Below the pieces are notes generated by a model. That model made no database searches. It saw only the letters and a list, made by a program, of their open reading frames with translations, and was not told the origin of the DNA. Below are positions 30,932 to 40,605 of a stretch of 64,000 bases of DNA, one piece after another. This DNA is from Candidatus Synoicihabitans palmerolidicus (lineage in GTDB: Bacteria > Verrucomicrobiota > Verrucomicrobiia > Opitutales > Opitutaceae), in the NCBI GenBank assembly GCA_020809425.1, contig JAGGDC010000001.1, positions 1,302,001 through 1,366,000 on the forward strand. Reading direction: 5' to 3'. Made by a program: the position numbers and the translations under genes. Within the stretch, counting starts at the first letter, position 1; every line of letters starts with the position of its first letter.

Positions 30932-31406
30932 ACCTACCCCCAACCATCTCGGGCTCGACCTCTTTGACCACGTTGACCTTCACCTCGAATCAGGGTCCCA
31001 CGACACCTGGTTCGTCAAGGAAGTCCGCCTCATCGAGCGCTACACTGGCATTGGTAAAAACTACCGCCGCCTCCAACACGCCGCCACCTTTACCTCGTTG
31101 ATCGCTCGCAACCCCGTCCACGAAGACAGTCGCGACCCGGTCGCCGCGCTCCTCGGCACAGCCTTCGCCACCTCTGATCGCCCCGATGTGGTCGGCTTCA
31201 AAAGCCTCTATTGTTTCGCCCGCGACGAGGGTTACCCTCTCAAACAACACTGTTTCCCCACCCTGTCTGCACCAGATCGCGCCGCCGTCGTCATTTTGCT
31301 GAATCAACCGGTCGCCGCCGTGTCCACCCCCACGCCTCAAGTCGGCGAATTATTCCACTACCTCGAAGCCTACCTCCGCACCCACACCGACATCCTCGTC
31401 GACTAA
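30853..31406 (+). pseudogene. Hypothetical protein, possibly RecO-like, one frameshift
   Basis: A GTG at 30853 opens MAGPSLHTEVYILQ. Near 30893 the frame must change to continue as EGTLRILQRIPRKPTPNHL, then DTWFVKEVRLIERYTGIG, FTSLIARNPVHEDSRD and LYCFARDEGYPLKQH, ending at 31406. The reassembled protein has about 185 residues. The C-terminal helix with a RDEGYP motif recalls RecO recombination-mediator proteins, and the next gene encodes a DNA helicase-nuclease. The similarity is weak, so treat it as unassigned. It overlaps the extended tail of the DUF502 gene. Confidence 0.5.
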
Positions 31407-31516
31407 CTCGACTGAGTAGTAAGGCCATTTGAGCTCCAAAGCGACCCGGTTCTGAAAGCCCATCGCCCTCCGCTTCTCCATTCTTAATTCTAACTTCAAA
31501 CTTCTCCCTCACTCCT

Positions 31517-33873
31517 ATGGATTTCGACCTCTCCGCCCGCACTGCTCGCCTCAGCGTGGGTGAGCTCGCGGACTTCTCGGTAGGTCCACGCGACAGCGGT
31601 GAGGGGCAAAGTGGCATCTGGCGCGCACAGCTAGGCTCGCATTGGCACCGCGAGATGCAGGCCCAAACCTCCTCGGAATCTCCTGACGCGCGATTCGAAG
31701 TTACCATTGCCGGCGAAGTCGTTCACCGCGGCTGGATCCTCAAACTGACCGGGCGCATCGATCAAGTGGTGCCCGACGGTTCCACCACCGTCCTGCGCGA
31801 AATCAAAACCCGTTCCCGGCCCGTTCCCGTCCCAGAACCTGAACTTCGCGCCGAATACCCCCACTATTTCGCCCAGCTCGCCACCTATCTCACGCTCCAC
31901 CGCCTGTCCGCGCCAACCGCACCTCTGCGTGGCGAACTCGTATTCGTCGAGACCGGAAGCGGGCTATCCCAAACCCTCCGTCTCGCCCGCGAAGACGAAT
32001 CCCTCTTCGAATTTCGTCTCGAACGTTTCGCCCAATTCCTCGATCTCCACCACCGCGCACTCCAACGTCGGCAATCCCTCCAGTTTGCCCCCGCCTTCCC
32101 TCCACTTCGCTCCGGTCAGGAAGACACGCAAACCCAACTCGAAACCGCTCTAGCCTCCCGGTCCGTCGTGACATTTGAAGCCCCCACCGGCTTCGGTAAA
32201 ACAGGCGTTATGCTCGAAACCGCCCTCCACGCCCTCCGCGCCGGCCGCTGCGATCGCATCGTTTACCTCACCAGCAAGTCCACCGGCCAACTCCAAGTCG
32301 TCGAAACCCTCCGACGCATGACCGCCCCAGATGTTTGTCACGTATTACGTGACAAACCTGATACCCCTGCCCCTTCTCCATCCGGCCTCACCGAGTCCAC
32401 CCCGCTCGCCATCTGGCATGTGCGCAACAAGGGCGAACACTGCGTTAATCACACCTTCCACTGCGTTCGCGATCAATGCCGGTTCATCAACGACGTCGAA
32501 GCCCGCTGGCCTCAGAGTAGCCTCGATCGCTTCCATCTATTCGAATCCCACCCTCGCGACCTCCCCACCCTCCGTGACGCCGGTCGCGACGCAGGCATCT
32601 GCCCTTACGAGATCACTCGCACGTCCCTCGCATTTCAGGATGTCTGGGTGGGCGACTACAACTACGTCTTCGCTCCTTGCAACCGCACTCTATTCGAAAA
32701 TCAACCGGGCTGGAACCCGGCCCGCACCCTGCTCATGCTGGACGAAGCGCACCACTTGCCCGCCCGCGTCGCCGACGCTCACTCTCACCTTCTCACCGCA
32801 TCCGCCACCCGCGCCGTTCTCACTGAGCTCGACCACCAACGCGCACCGCGCAGTCTCACCCGTGCGTGGGAATCCCTGGTTTTGCTCCTTTCCGCCCAAC
32901 GCGTGACAGAACAAATTGATGTCGCCGCCGAAGACAATCTCACCGATGTCCTCGCCCGTATTGCTGACCAGCTCCCCATGCTACCACTCGACTACGCGGC
33001 CCTCGGTCCCGAGCTCGCCGATACGCTCTGGTCCACCGCCGAACTAGTTGATTGGCTCCGCAACGCCACGCTCCCCCGTCTACTGTGGACGCCTCGCGAG
33101 GGTGAACTCCATTTCACCTGTCTTGATGTCGCGCTCATCACCGGGAATAGTCTGCGCTCCTTCGGTCAGGTCGTTCTCGCTAGCGCGACCATCGGGCCAT
33201 CCGATGCCTTCGCCGCGTCCATCGGCATCGATCCCGAGGCCATGGCTCGGGTTAATGCCCTCACTCCCTGGCGGGAGGGTAGCTACGATGTCGCCGTCGA
33301 TTTACTCGTCGACACTCGCTACCAACAGCGCCCTCGCCACGACGGCACCACCGCCGCCACTATCGGCCGCCTGCACGCCGCCGCCGATGGTGCCGGCGTC
33401 GTTTTTTCCCCAGCTACGCCTACGCCATCGAAGATCGTCTCGATTCCGACGGCTCCCCTCTGCGCGTCGCCATGCAACCACGCCTACCCGACCTCGCCGC
33501 CCAAACTGCGTGGGTCGAACAATCCCTCGCGTTCTCCGATGTGCTCTTCCTCGTCCTAGGTAGCAGCTTTGCCGAAGGCATCGATCTGCGCGGGGGGCGG
33601 GTCTCTCATGCCATGGTCGTCGGTCCCGCCCTCCCTGAGGTCAACGCCCGCCAGCGCTCGCGCCTCGACGAACTGGAACGCACTGGCGCCAGCCGCGACG
33701 CCGCGTTCGACCGTGTCTACCGCATACCCAGCCTGCAAACAGTAAACCAAGGTCTCGGCCGTCTAGTGAGGGCCCCCGGACACCGCACCCGCGTCCTTCT
33801 GCATGGCCAAAGATTCGTCGAAGTCGCCTTTGCTCGCCTCCTCGCCCTAACTACCAATTGGGCACCCACGTGA
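31517..33873 (+). pseudogene. Cas4/RecB-like nuclease fused to an XPD/DinG-type Fe-S helicase, one frameshift
   Basis: Residues about 60-150 have LTGRIDQVVPD, TTVLREIKTRS and EYPHYFAQLATYLTLH, the D..ExK..QxxxY layout of PD-(D/E)XK nucleases of the Cas4/RecB kind. Walker A is FEAPTGFGKTG. Four cysteines in HCVNHTFHCVRDQC and GICPYE match the Fe-S cluster of XPD/DinG helicases. The DEAH box is MLDEAHHLPARV. Near 33410 a T-run is one base short. The other frame then gives SYAYAIEDRLDSDG, GSSFAEGIDLRGG and NQGLGRLVRAPGHR (motif VI). About 785 residues when repaired. Likely role: DNA repair or processing. Confidence 0.82.
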
Positions 33874-34019
33874 CGGATAACGACGCTTTGAATACCTGGC
33901 TCGAACAGCCCCCTAACGCTTCCTAAATCCCGGCTACGCAAGTGTGCGTATGGTGGAAAAAACCCACCTGCCATACGATGGCGACGACTCAACCTTCGTC
34001 CCTTCAACGCACACCATTT

Positions 34020-36754
34020 ATGCCAACGCTTCTGAATCTGACGCGCACCTTGCGCGGTTTGTTCACCTCCCTCATCGCGTCCGCCGCGCTTCTTCCCGCC
34101 GTTCTGCACGCGCAGGCGGAATTCGCCGGGCGCTACATCGGCTTTCTCAACACCAGTGTGAACGCCGCCGGGTTTGCCCTCGAGTCCGGTTTCGGTGTCT
34201 ACATCGCCGATGTCGATGCCGAGGGAAATATTGACCTGAACGGCAGCCTCACCGGGACCGTCGACGCCAGCGGAAACGTGACGTTCACTTCAGGCTGCCA
34301 ATTCGCCGCCATGGGCATCACGTCGGCCACCATATCTGCAGGCACTCTGAGCTCCGAATACGGGAGCACGGTCGGCAACGGCACTACCCGCTACAAAATC
34401 AACGCCAGCACGGGCTTCACTGCCGCTAACGGATCCTCCGGCGGGGGTGGAGGCAACGAGACCACGGGAGACTTGCTCACCTATTCCTCCTTCGACAATC
34501 CCGCCAACCCATTCAACGACGACTCGGGACGCGGTGTAACGCTCGCTCCGGTCAACGGCACCCCATCCCTCACCGACGGCGCCCTCGAGACCAACGGCGT
34601 TCGCCTGCGTGCTCTGATCAATAGCTCTTTTAGCAGCGAAGCCGTCTCCATCTCCTACTTCGTAAAAGTCACTGGCGCAGGCAACTGGGGGCCACGCATG
34701 GTCGCGGTGCAAAAACCCGGCACTTCCAGCCACTACTATGGCACCTACCTGCAGGGCCACACCACCTCCCCTCGTAATTTCGCCAGTTACCACGAGAGCA
34801 CGGACCGCAGTCGTATCTACGCTGCCCCCGACTCCGCTCTCCTCACGTCCTCTGCCTCCGTGGATTGGTCCCATATCGTCATGACTCATGACGGATCCAC
34901 CGTACGACTCTACCTCAACGGTGTCGAAGTGCTCAACCAGACCAACTCGGGTGCCCTTAGACCATTCACGTCTAGCATGCTGGTACTCGCCGGTTCTGAC
35001 AACGGTCTCGACCTCTTCCAAGGCGCTTTGGATGAGGTCCGGATCTTCAATCGCGCCCTCACCGCGGCCGAGGTCACAACCCTGGCCGGTGGCGGCTCCG
35101 TCGGCACTGCGGTCAACGTCGCCGGCGCCACCACTCCCATCACCTACGACGATCGCCGCCCCAACCCACCTCGTCGGTTACCGCAATAGAGTCGGCCAGT
35201 CCCTCCAATTGTCCGTCACTGGCGCCCTCAGCGGCAGCGTCTGGGGTTCCGGCATCTACACCGACGATAGCAACGCCGCCGCCGTTCACGCTGGCGTCGT
35301 AGCCGTGGGGCAAACCAAAACGGTCACCGTCAACATCGTCACCGGTCAATCCAGCTACGTCGCCACCACGGCCAATGGTATCACCACCCGCAGTTGGGGC
35401 TCATGGGGCGGCGCCTACTCCTTCGCCGATGCCGCCAACGTGACCATCGGGCAGATCGCCTCAAATTTTCGCGCCTCGTCCCACCGTATCGCGCTCGGTC
35501 AACGCCTCGTGCTTCCGTTTCAGGTCGACGGCGTCGGTCCGTTCTCCTTCCAGTGGTTTCTCAACGGCATCGCTATTTCCGGCGCCACTGCCAACCCGCT
35601 CATCATCGATTCCGTATCGTCGACCAACGCCAGTACATATTCAGTGCGCGTCGCCAATATCGCCGGCTCCAACACCTACAACGTTGGCACGGTTGCAGTA
35701 AACGGCGCGGGTGCCCCGACGTTCGTGCTCCAACCGTTCGACAAGGTCGTCGCCCCGGGCGGCACTTTCGCGCTCGTGGCCTCCGCCGCCGGTTCCGGCC
35801 TCTCCTACCAGTGGTACCGAAACGGGGTCCTGCTCCCGGACGAAGAGGGCTCCATCCTTCTGCGGTACAGCGCCAGTGCCTCCAATGCGGGTGACTACAC
35901 GGTGTGCGTCACCAACAGCGGTGGGAGCGTTACGTCCCAAGTGGCCAACGTTTCACTCAGTGAGACCGCCACCACCATTCGCAATATATCTGTGCGTACC
36001 AACGCCACCGACGGCCAGGTCATTACCCCCCGGGTTTGTCATCCGTGGCACGGGATCAAAACAGGTCCTCATCCGCGCCATCAGTCCGGGCCTCGAGCAG
36101 TTCAACCTCACGGGCGTCATGCCCAATCCCAAGGTCACCATCTACGACGAGAACGAACAAATCGTCGCCACCAATGACGACTGGGACTCCTCCATCGCCC
36201 CGGCCTTCTCTCCTGTCGGCGCCTTCGGCATCACGCCCGGCAGCCGCGACGCCGCCCTCCTCGTAATCCTGCCCGCCGAGCACTCCTATACCGCCCGAAT
36301 CACGGGATCTGACGGTCAAGGGGGGCTCGTTATCCTCGAGGTCTAGACGCCCGACGCCAACCCCACTTCCAAACTCGTCAACGTCTCGGTTCGCAGCAAT
36401 GCCGATAGCGGCAACAACGCGCTCATCGTGGGAGTCAGCCTGCAAGGCACCGGAAAACGCACCCCACTCGTGCGTGGCATCGGCCCCACCTTGGGCGGCT
36501 TCGGCGTTCCGGGCACGATTGTCGATCCACAGCTCACCATCTTTGATGTCGATAGCCGCTCCGTGCTCAGCAACGACAACTGGTGCAATGCTGACTTCGT
36601 CTACGAATTGCTCGAGGCCTCCAACTTCGTAGACGCCTTCGACCTCGGAGCCGGCACGCTATCCCTCCTCGACCCGGGCAACTACACCATCCAAATCACC
36701 CCCACCGACGGCAACGACGGCGAGGCCCTCGCCGAGATTTACGAGGTGCCGTAA
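34020..36754 (+). pseudogene. Large secreted LamG-LCCL-Ig protein with two C-terminal modules, disrupted
   Basis: The signal peptide is MPTLLNLTRTLRGLFTSLIA to AQA. It is followed by a small beta domain, a LamG/concanavalin-like domain (about 34480-35080, LYLNGVEVLNQ, LDEVRIFNRALTAAEV), an LCCL domain (VWGSGIYTDDSNAAAVH, TTRSWGSWGGAYSF) and two Ig-like domains (FQWFLNGIAISGAT and YQWYRNGVLLPDE). Two copies of the shared surface module follow. The frame breaks near 35155, again at a C-run near 36030, and has TAG at 36344-36346. About 910 residues if repaired. Probably binds carbohydrate or host surfaces; the ligand is unknown. Confidence 0.85.
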
Positions 36755-36806
36755 GCCCCATCCCTCCTTCGCGCCGTTGTGGATCAACGAACCGGATAGA
36801 CATCCT

Positions 36807-36840
36807 CGCCCCGCCTTCACCGGCGGGGCGTTTCTGTTTT
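36807..36840 (+). terminator. Rho-independent terminator after the LamG-LCCL gene
   Basis: A nine-base-pair stem (CGCCCCGCC 36807-36815 with GGCGGGGCG 36822-36830) is followed by a T-rich tail TTTCTGTTTT. It lies about 50 bp after the stop codon. Confidence 0.88.
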
Positions 36841-36885
36841 CACCATTGCTCCCCGACTACGCGCTTGCACCTTTGGCAACACCTC

Positions 36886-37080
36886 ATGCCCGCACCCAAG
36901 CTCTACACTGATCTGGCTCCTTCCGCTCAATCCTTGGTCAACCTTTTTCAAGGTGAATGGTCCCCCCCTCTCTCGGAGTCGAGTGCCGGAGGCACGGCCG
37001 GTTTCTGCGAAGATGAACGCATCACCTGAGCTCTCACCCAACTTTCCGCCCACTGTCACGCCATATCCGGGACTCGCGCC
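36886..37080 (+). pseudogene. Possible methyltransferase N-terminal scrap, nonsense codon and IS30 truncation
   Basis: An ATG at 36886 opens MPAPKLYTDLAPSAQSL, then NLFQGEWSPPL and GFCEDERIT followed by TGA (37027-37029) and, in the same frame, ALTQLSAHC. The FQGEW...DDRI.W pattern is familiar from N-termini of verrucomicrobial and cyanobacterial SAM-dependent methyltransferases, where a Trp normally occupies the TGA position. The gene is cut by the IS30 element after about 65 codons. The family call rests on this short stretch. Confidence 0.45.
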
Positions 37081-37305
37081 GGCGGCGTCAAGCGGCTAGT
37101 GCACAGTTTTTTTGTATAATAGCATGAAAGACTTCAGCGGGAGACTGGCCGCAGTCCAACACTGAGTGCACAGGCTGAGAGGGAGTGGTTCCCTTTCTCC
37201 TAATGCACTATAATGCATACTATACGTTTGATATTGGGATTGATGATTGGCGGGATTGAGGTTGCGGCAGGCCGCAGGAAGGGAGCGGTGAGCAGCTATA
37301 CACAA

Positions 37306-37359
37306 CCCAGAGAGAGGACGACCGGCCCGCCAAGCCGGGCCGGTCGTCCTCTCTCTGGG
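37306..37359. repeat. Perfect 24-bp stem-loop upstream of the IS30 transposase
   Basis: Arms 37306-37329 and 37336-37359 are exact reverse complements around a 6-nt loop (CCAAGC). The hairpin ends 45 bp before the transposase start and is followed by AAAAA, so it is not a plus-strand terminator. It could block read-through transcription or hide a ribosome site, or be a nested palindromic element. Confidence 0.85.
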
Positions 37360-37404
37360 AAAAACTCCGCGCTGGCGTCGTGGGCGCAGAGCGGAGGATT
37401 TGGA

Positions 37405-38417
37405 GTGGTGGCAAAAATACAACGGCGCATCACCGCCAAGGAACGCGAGACGATTCATGCCGGTTTGGCCCAGGGCAAAAGCGGCGCTCAGCTTGCCGCC
37501 GCCCTCGGCCGCGACGCCTCGGTGGTCAATCGCGAGATCACCCGCAACGGCGGGCGCTCCAGCTACAGCGGCATGGATGCGCAAACTCGCGCTTGCCGTC
37601 GGCTCAAGTGCGCCGTGCGCAACAAAGTCGCCGACACGCCCGCCTTGCGCGACGAGGTGCTGGCCCTGTTTGCCACCGGTGCTACGCCCAAGCAAATCGA
37701 AGTCGCCTTGAGACGACGTCATGGCCTTGATCTGACCCGACGCGTGAGCCACGAAACCAATCTACGACTTCATCTACGTCCACTCCAAAGGCTCGGTTAA
37801 GAAGGAGTTGATCGCTTATTTGCGGCGCAAGAAGCCCCGACGCAGTCCCGCCCCTCGCGCCAAGGACAAGCTCTCGGGCCAGTTGCCGGGCGCGATCAAT
37901 ATCGGCGAGCGATCCGCTGAGGTGGAGCGCCGGGAGGTGCCCGAACACTGGGAGGCCGACTTGGTCATGGGTGCGGGCAATCGCACCGCCATTTTGGTCA
38001 TCACCGAACAGGGTCTCCCGCTACGTGATGATCGTCCCGTTGGGCGGCGCCAAAGACGCGATCAGCGTCGCCCGCGCTCTTATCCGGGCCTTCAAACGCC
38101 TGCCCGCCCACCTGCGCAAGACCCTCACCTACGACAACGGCCGCGAAATGGCCCAACATGCCGCCTTTTCCCTTGCCACAAAAGTGGCGGTCTACTTCTG
38201 CAATCCACACAGCCCTTGGCAGCGCGGTGCGGTCGCGAATATCAACGGTCTGATCCGGGAATACTTCCCTAAAGGCATCGACTTTAACACCGTCACCAAA
38301 GGCCACATCGCCAAAGCGGAGTGGCTACTCAATAATCGCCCTCGCATCGGGCTCGACGGACAGTCTCCCGCTGAAGTCTTTCATGCTATTATACAAAACA
38401 CACAAACGGTGCACTAG
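37405..38417 (+). pseudogene. IS30-family transposase, frameshifted
   Basis: The start is GTG at 37405, supported by GGAGG seven bases before it. The N-terminal helix-turn-helix region reads RRITAKERETIHAGLAQG and GRDASVVNREITRNGG. A surplus A near 37760 shifts the frame before IYDFIYVHSKGSVKKELI; a second shift near 38012 precedes SRYVMIVPLGGAKDAI. DDE motifs are HWEADLVMG (Asp) and TYDNGREMAQH (Asp). The third motif reads RGAVANINGLIREYFPKG, where the family normally has NEN, so the catalytic Glu appears to be missing. The TAG stop lies in the right inverted repeat. Confidence 0.88.
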
Positions 38418-38447
38418 CCGCTTGACGCCGCCGTCTACGACACCTAA

Positions 38448-38833
38448 ACTAATAGCACTGATCTGCTTCTCATCAATCTTTCTGCCCGCATCAGCCTACC
38501 CGCTGGAGGGTCGATAATCGTGGGCTTCGTCGTTGACGGAGAAACTTCGGTGAACGTCTTGGTGCGGATCATCGGTCCAGGCCTCGATCAATGGCTCGTT
38601 GGCACCCTCGCCGATCCCGTGCTCTCCCTCTTCAGTGGTGAAACCGCTCTGATACATAACGACAACTGGTCTGGTAACTACGGCCAGACGGTCGGGGCGT
38701 TTGAACTGACCTCCGCAGTCTCGACCGCGTAATCAGCGCAACCCTCGAACCTGGCTCTTACACCGCTCGGGCGAGCGCAAACTTATCCACTGATAACGGT
38801 ATCGTCCTGATCGAGATCTACATCGTTCCGTAA
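38448..38833 (+). pseudogene. C-terminal surface-module fragment
   Basis: Without any start codon or signal peptide the frame gives LLLINLSARISLPAG, IIVGFVVDGETSVNVLVRI, GPGLDQWLVGTLADP, HNDNWSGNYG and VGAFELTSAV. After a one-base shift near 38728 it ends with ATLEPGSYTARAS and GIVLIEIYIVP at 38833. It is the same module as in the genes at 26149, 29096 and 34020. The 5' part was removed, probably with the IS30 insertion just to the left. Confidence 0.82.
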
Positions 38834-38912
38834 ACCTCTTCCTAGGTTCAGGGGGCACACAATCTTGTCGACTTCCGGCCCTCGAACACTCCTCCCACTT
38901 TCCCCTTTCCAC

Positions 38913-38992
38913 TTTCCTGCTTTCCTGCCTTCCTGCCTTCCTGCCTTCCTGCTTTCCTGCCTTCCTGCCTTCCTGCCTTCCTGCCTTCCTGC
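38913..38992. repeat. Ten tandem copies of an 8-bp repeat
   Basis: The unit is CTTCCTGC, with T instead of C at the first base in three copies. Ten units run from 38913 to 38992 and a partial unit follows. The array ends about 30 bp before the pyrR start. It could alter spacing of promoter or leader sequences if its copy number varies. It is too short and unspaced to be a CRISPR. Confidence 0.92.
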
Positions 38993-39021
38993 CTTCCGAC
39001 CCAAAGACAAAATGGGGACTT

Positions 39022-39624
39022 GTGCCCGCGCCACTTACTTTCGACGCCCAGACGATCCACTCTGCCATCGAGCGGATCGCGTCCTCTATTCAATCCCGCC
39101 ACGGTGAAAACCCTGCGGTTTGCCTCATTGGTATCGCCAACGGCGGTCTCCACCTGACCCGCCGTCTGCAGACTGCTCTCGGCGGTCAAATTCCTGTCGG
39201 CGAACTGGATACCCCCTTCCATCGCGACGGCATCGGGAGTACACCCATCCCCAAAGAGTCTCGCCCCACGGTGATCCCTTTTGATGTCGCCGATCGTCTG
39301 GTGATCCTGGGCGACGACGTCTTCACTCCGGACGCACTGTCAACACTGCCCTCAACAAACTCTTCGACCACGGTCGACCCCGCCGCCGTTGAGCTGGCCA
39401 TCCTCATCGACCGGGGTGGACGCAAACTCCCTTTCGCCGCCGACTACACCGGCCTCACCGCCCAAACCAATGACCGCCAAAAGGTCGTCGTTACCCTCGA
39501 CCCGGACCATCCCGCCAACGACCTCGTGACGCATCGCGGCCGCGAAGTCCTGAGTCGCCGCACCGCCCTCTCGATCGCCTTTCGCCTCCACTATCCATGC
39601 CCTGGACCCGACGCCACCTCCTGA
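39022..39624 (+). CDS. pyrR: PyrR-type bifunctional regulator/uracil phosphoribosyltransferase with scrambled PRPP loop
   Basis: PyrR regulates pyrimidine genes through their mRNA leaders and can make UMP from uracil and PRPP. Typical features are AVCLIGIANGGLHLTRRL, VGELDTPFHRDGIG, IPKESRPTVIPFDVADRLVIL, ELAILIDRGGRKLPFAADY and KVVVTLDP. The PRPP loop should read DDVxxTGRTVNxALN. Here DDVF is followed by 17 unrelated residues (about 39325-39378). One extra base before GGACGC and one fewer C at CGACCCCG restore GRTVNTALNKLFDHGR, so two compensating indels destroy the loop while leaving the frame open. Start GTG at 39022; the end overlaps pyrB by 28 bp. Confidence 0.85.
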   Translation: MPAPLTFDAQTIHSAIERIASSIQSRHGENPAVCLIGIANGGLHLTRRLQTALGGQIPVGELDTPFHRDGIGSTPIPKESRPTVIPFDVADRLVILGDDVFTPDALSTLPSTNSSTTVDPAAVELAILIDRGGRKLPFAADYTGLTAQTNDRQKVVVTLDPDHPANDLVTHRGREVLSRRTALSIAFRLHYPCPGPDATS

Positions 39625-40541
39625 CTCTGGAAGAACTCTCACTCAAAGAACTTGAGCAGATTCACGCCACCGCCGCCTCCTTTAAAAAGATCCTCACTCG
39701 CAGCGTGAAGAAGGTTCCCGCTCTACGCGGTAAGACCATCGTCAATCTGTTCATGGAGCCGAGCACCCGTACGCGACTCGCTTTCGACATGGCCGCCAAG
39801 CGCCTGTCGGCCGACGTGCTCTCCCTCGACGCCAAATCGTCGTCCACCACCAAGGGCGAGTCCTTACGCGATACCGCCGAAAATCTGCAGGCCTTGCAGG
39901 CCGACATGATCGTTGTGCGCCACTCCGCGCCCGGGTCTCCGCTCTACCTGTCCAAGATTCTCAACATCCCGGTGATCAACGCCGGGGACGGCGCCCACGA
40001 ACACCCCACCCAGGGTCTCCTCGACACCTTCACCATGCGGGAACGCCTCGGCTCCCTCCAAGGCCGCCGCATCGTCATTCTCGGCGACATCCTCTACAGC
40101 CGTGTCGCCCGGTCCAATATTCAGGCCCTCAAAATCTTCGGCGCCGACGTTACCTTGGTCGGTCCGTCCACCTTGGTCCCGCGGCGGTTTGAAGCCCTCG
40201 GGGTTAAGGTTTCTCACAACTTGCGCGCCGCTCTCGCCGATGCCGAGGTCGTCATGCTACTCCGCATCCAACACGAGCGGCAAAACTCCAGTATGTTCCC
40301 CTTCCTCGGCGAATACACGTCCATGTTTGGTCTCAACCACGAGCGCGCTTCCTGGCTGCACCCCGACGCCATCATCATGCACCCGGGCCCCATCAACCGC
40401 GGTGTGGAAATCGACAGTGAACTGGCCGACGGTCCTCGCAGCGTCATCCTCGACCAGGTGACCAACGGCATCGCGGTCCGCATGGCCGTCCTCTACCTCT
40501 GCTCCGGTGGTCAACCTGAATATGTCACCACGACCTCCTGA
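39597..40541 (+). CDS. pyrB: Aspartate carbamoyltransferase, catalytic chain
   Basis: Catalyses carbamoyl phosphate plus aspartate to carbamoyl aspartate, the first committed step of pyrimidine synthesis. The 314-residue protein has the carbamoyl-phosphate loop MEPSTRTRLAFDMA, the Ser/Lys loop region DAKSSSTTKGESL, VRHSAPGSP, INAGDGAHEHPTQGLLD and, in the Asp domain, LRIQHER and HPGPINRGVEI. It is full length and intact. It overlaps the end of pyrR and precedes pyrC, forming a pyrRBC operon. No regulatory pyrI gene is visible. Confidence 0.97.
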   Translation: MPWTRRHLLTLEELSLKELEQIHATAASFKKILTRSVKKVPALRGKTIVNLFMEPSTRTRLAFDMAAKRLSADVLSLDAKSSSTTKGESLRDTAENLQALQADMIVVRHSAPGSPLYLSKILNIPVINAGDGAHEHPTQGLLDTFTMRERLGSLQGRRIVILGDILYSRVARSNIQALKIFGADVTLVGPSTLVPRRFEALGVKVSHNLRAALADAEVVMLLRIQHERQNSSMFPFLGEYTSMFGLNHERASWLHPDAIIMHPGPINRGVEIDSELADGPRSVILDQVTNGIAVRMAVLYLCSGGQPEYVTTTS

Positions 40542-40605
40542 ATCGACCTGCTCGGCTCCTCTGCCTTTCAGTTTTTAGCAATTCAGCTTTTCAGCGTTTC
40601 AAAAC

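Larger units (their letters stand above)
37081..38432 (+). mobile_element. IS30-family insertion sequence with very long inverted ends
   Basis: Outer arms 37081-37104 and 38409-38432 are perfect 24-bp inverted repeats. Inner arms 37110-37147 and 38361-38398 are perfect 38-bp inverted repeats, separated from the outer ones by 5 and 10 bp. The element carries a single IS30 transposase. Either the terminal repeats are about 70 bp, or the element ends inside and was inserted in the centre of a palindrome, which IS30 elements are known to favour. Flanks are the methyltransferase scrap (left) and a surface-module scrap (right). Confidence 0.85.

Noticed and set aside
38913..38992. CRISPR array
   Set aside because: The units are 8 bp with no spacers and no cas genes are near.
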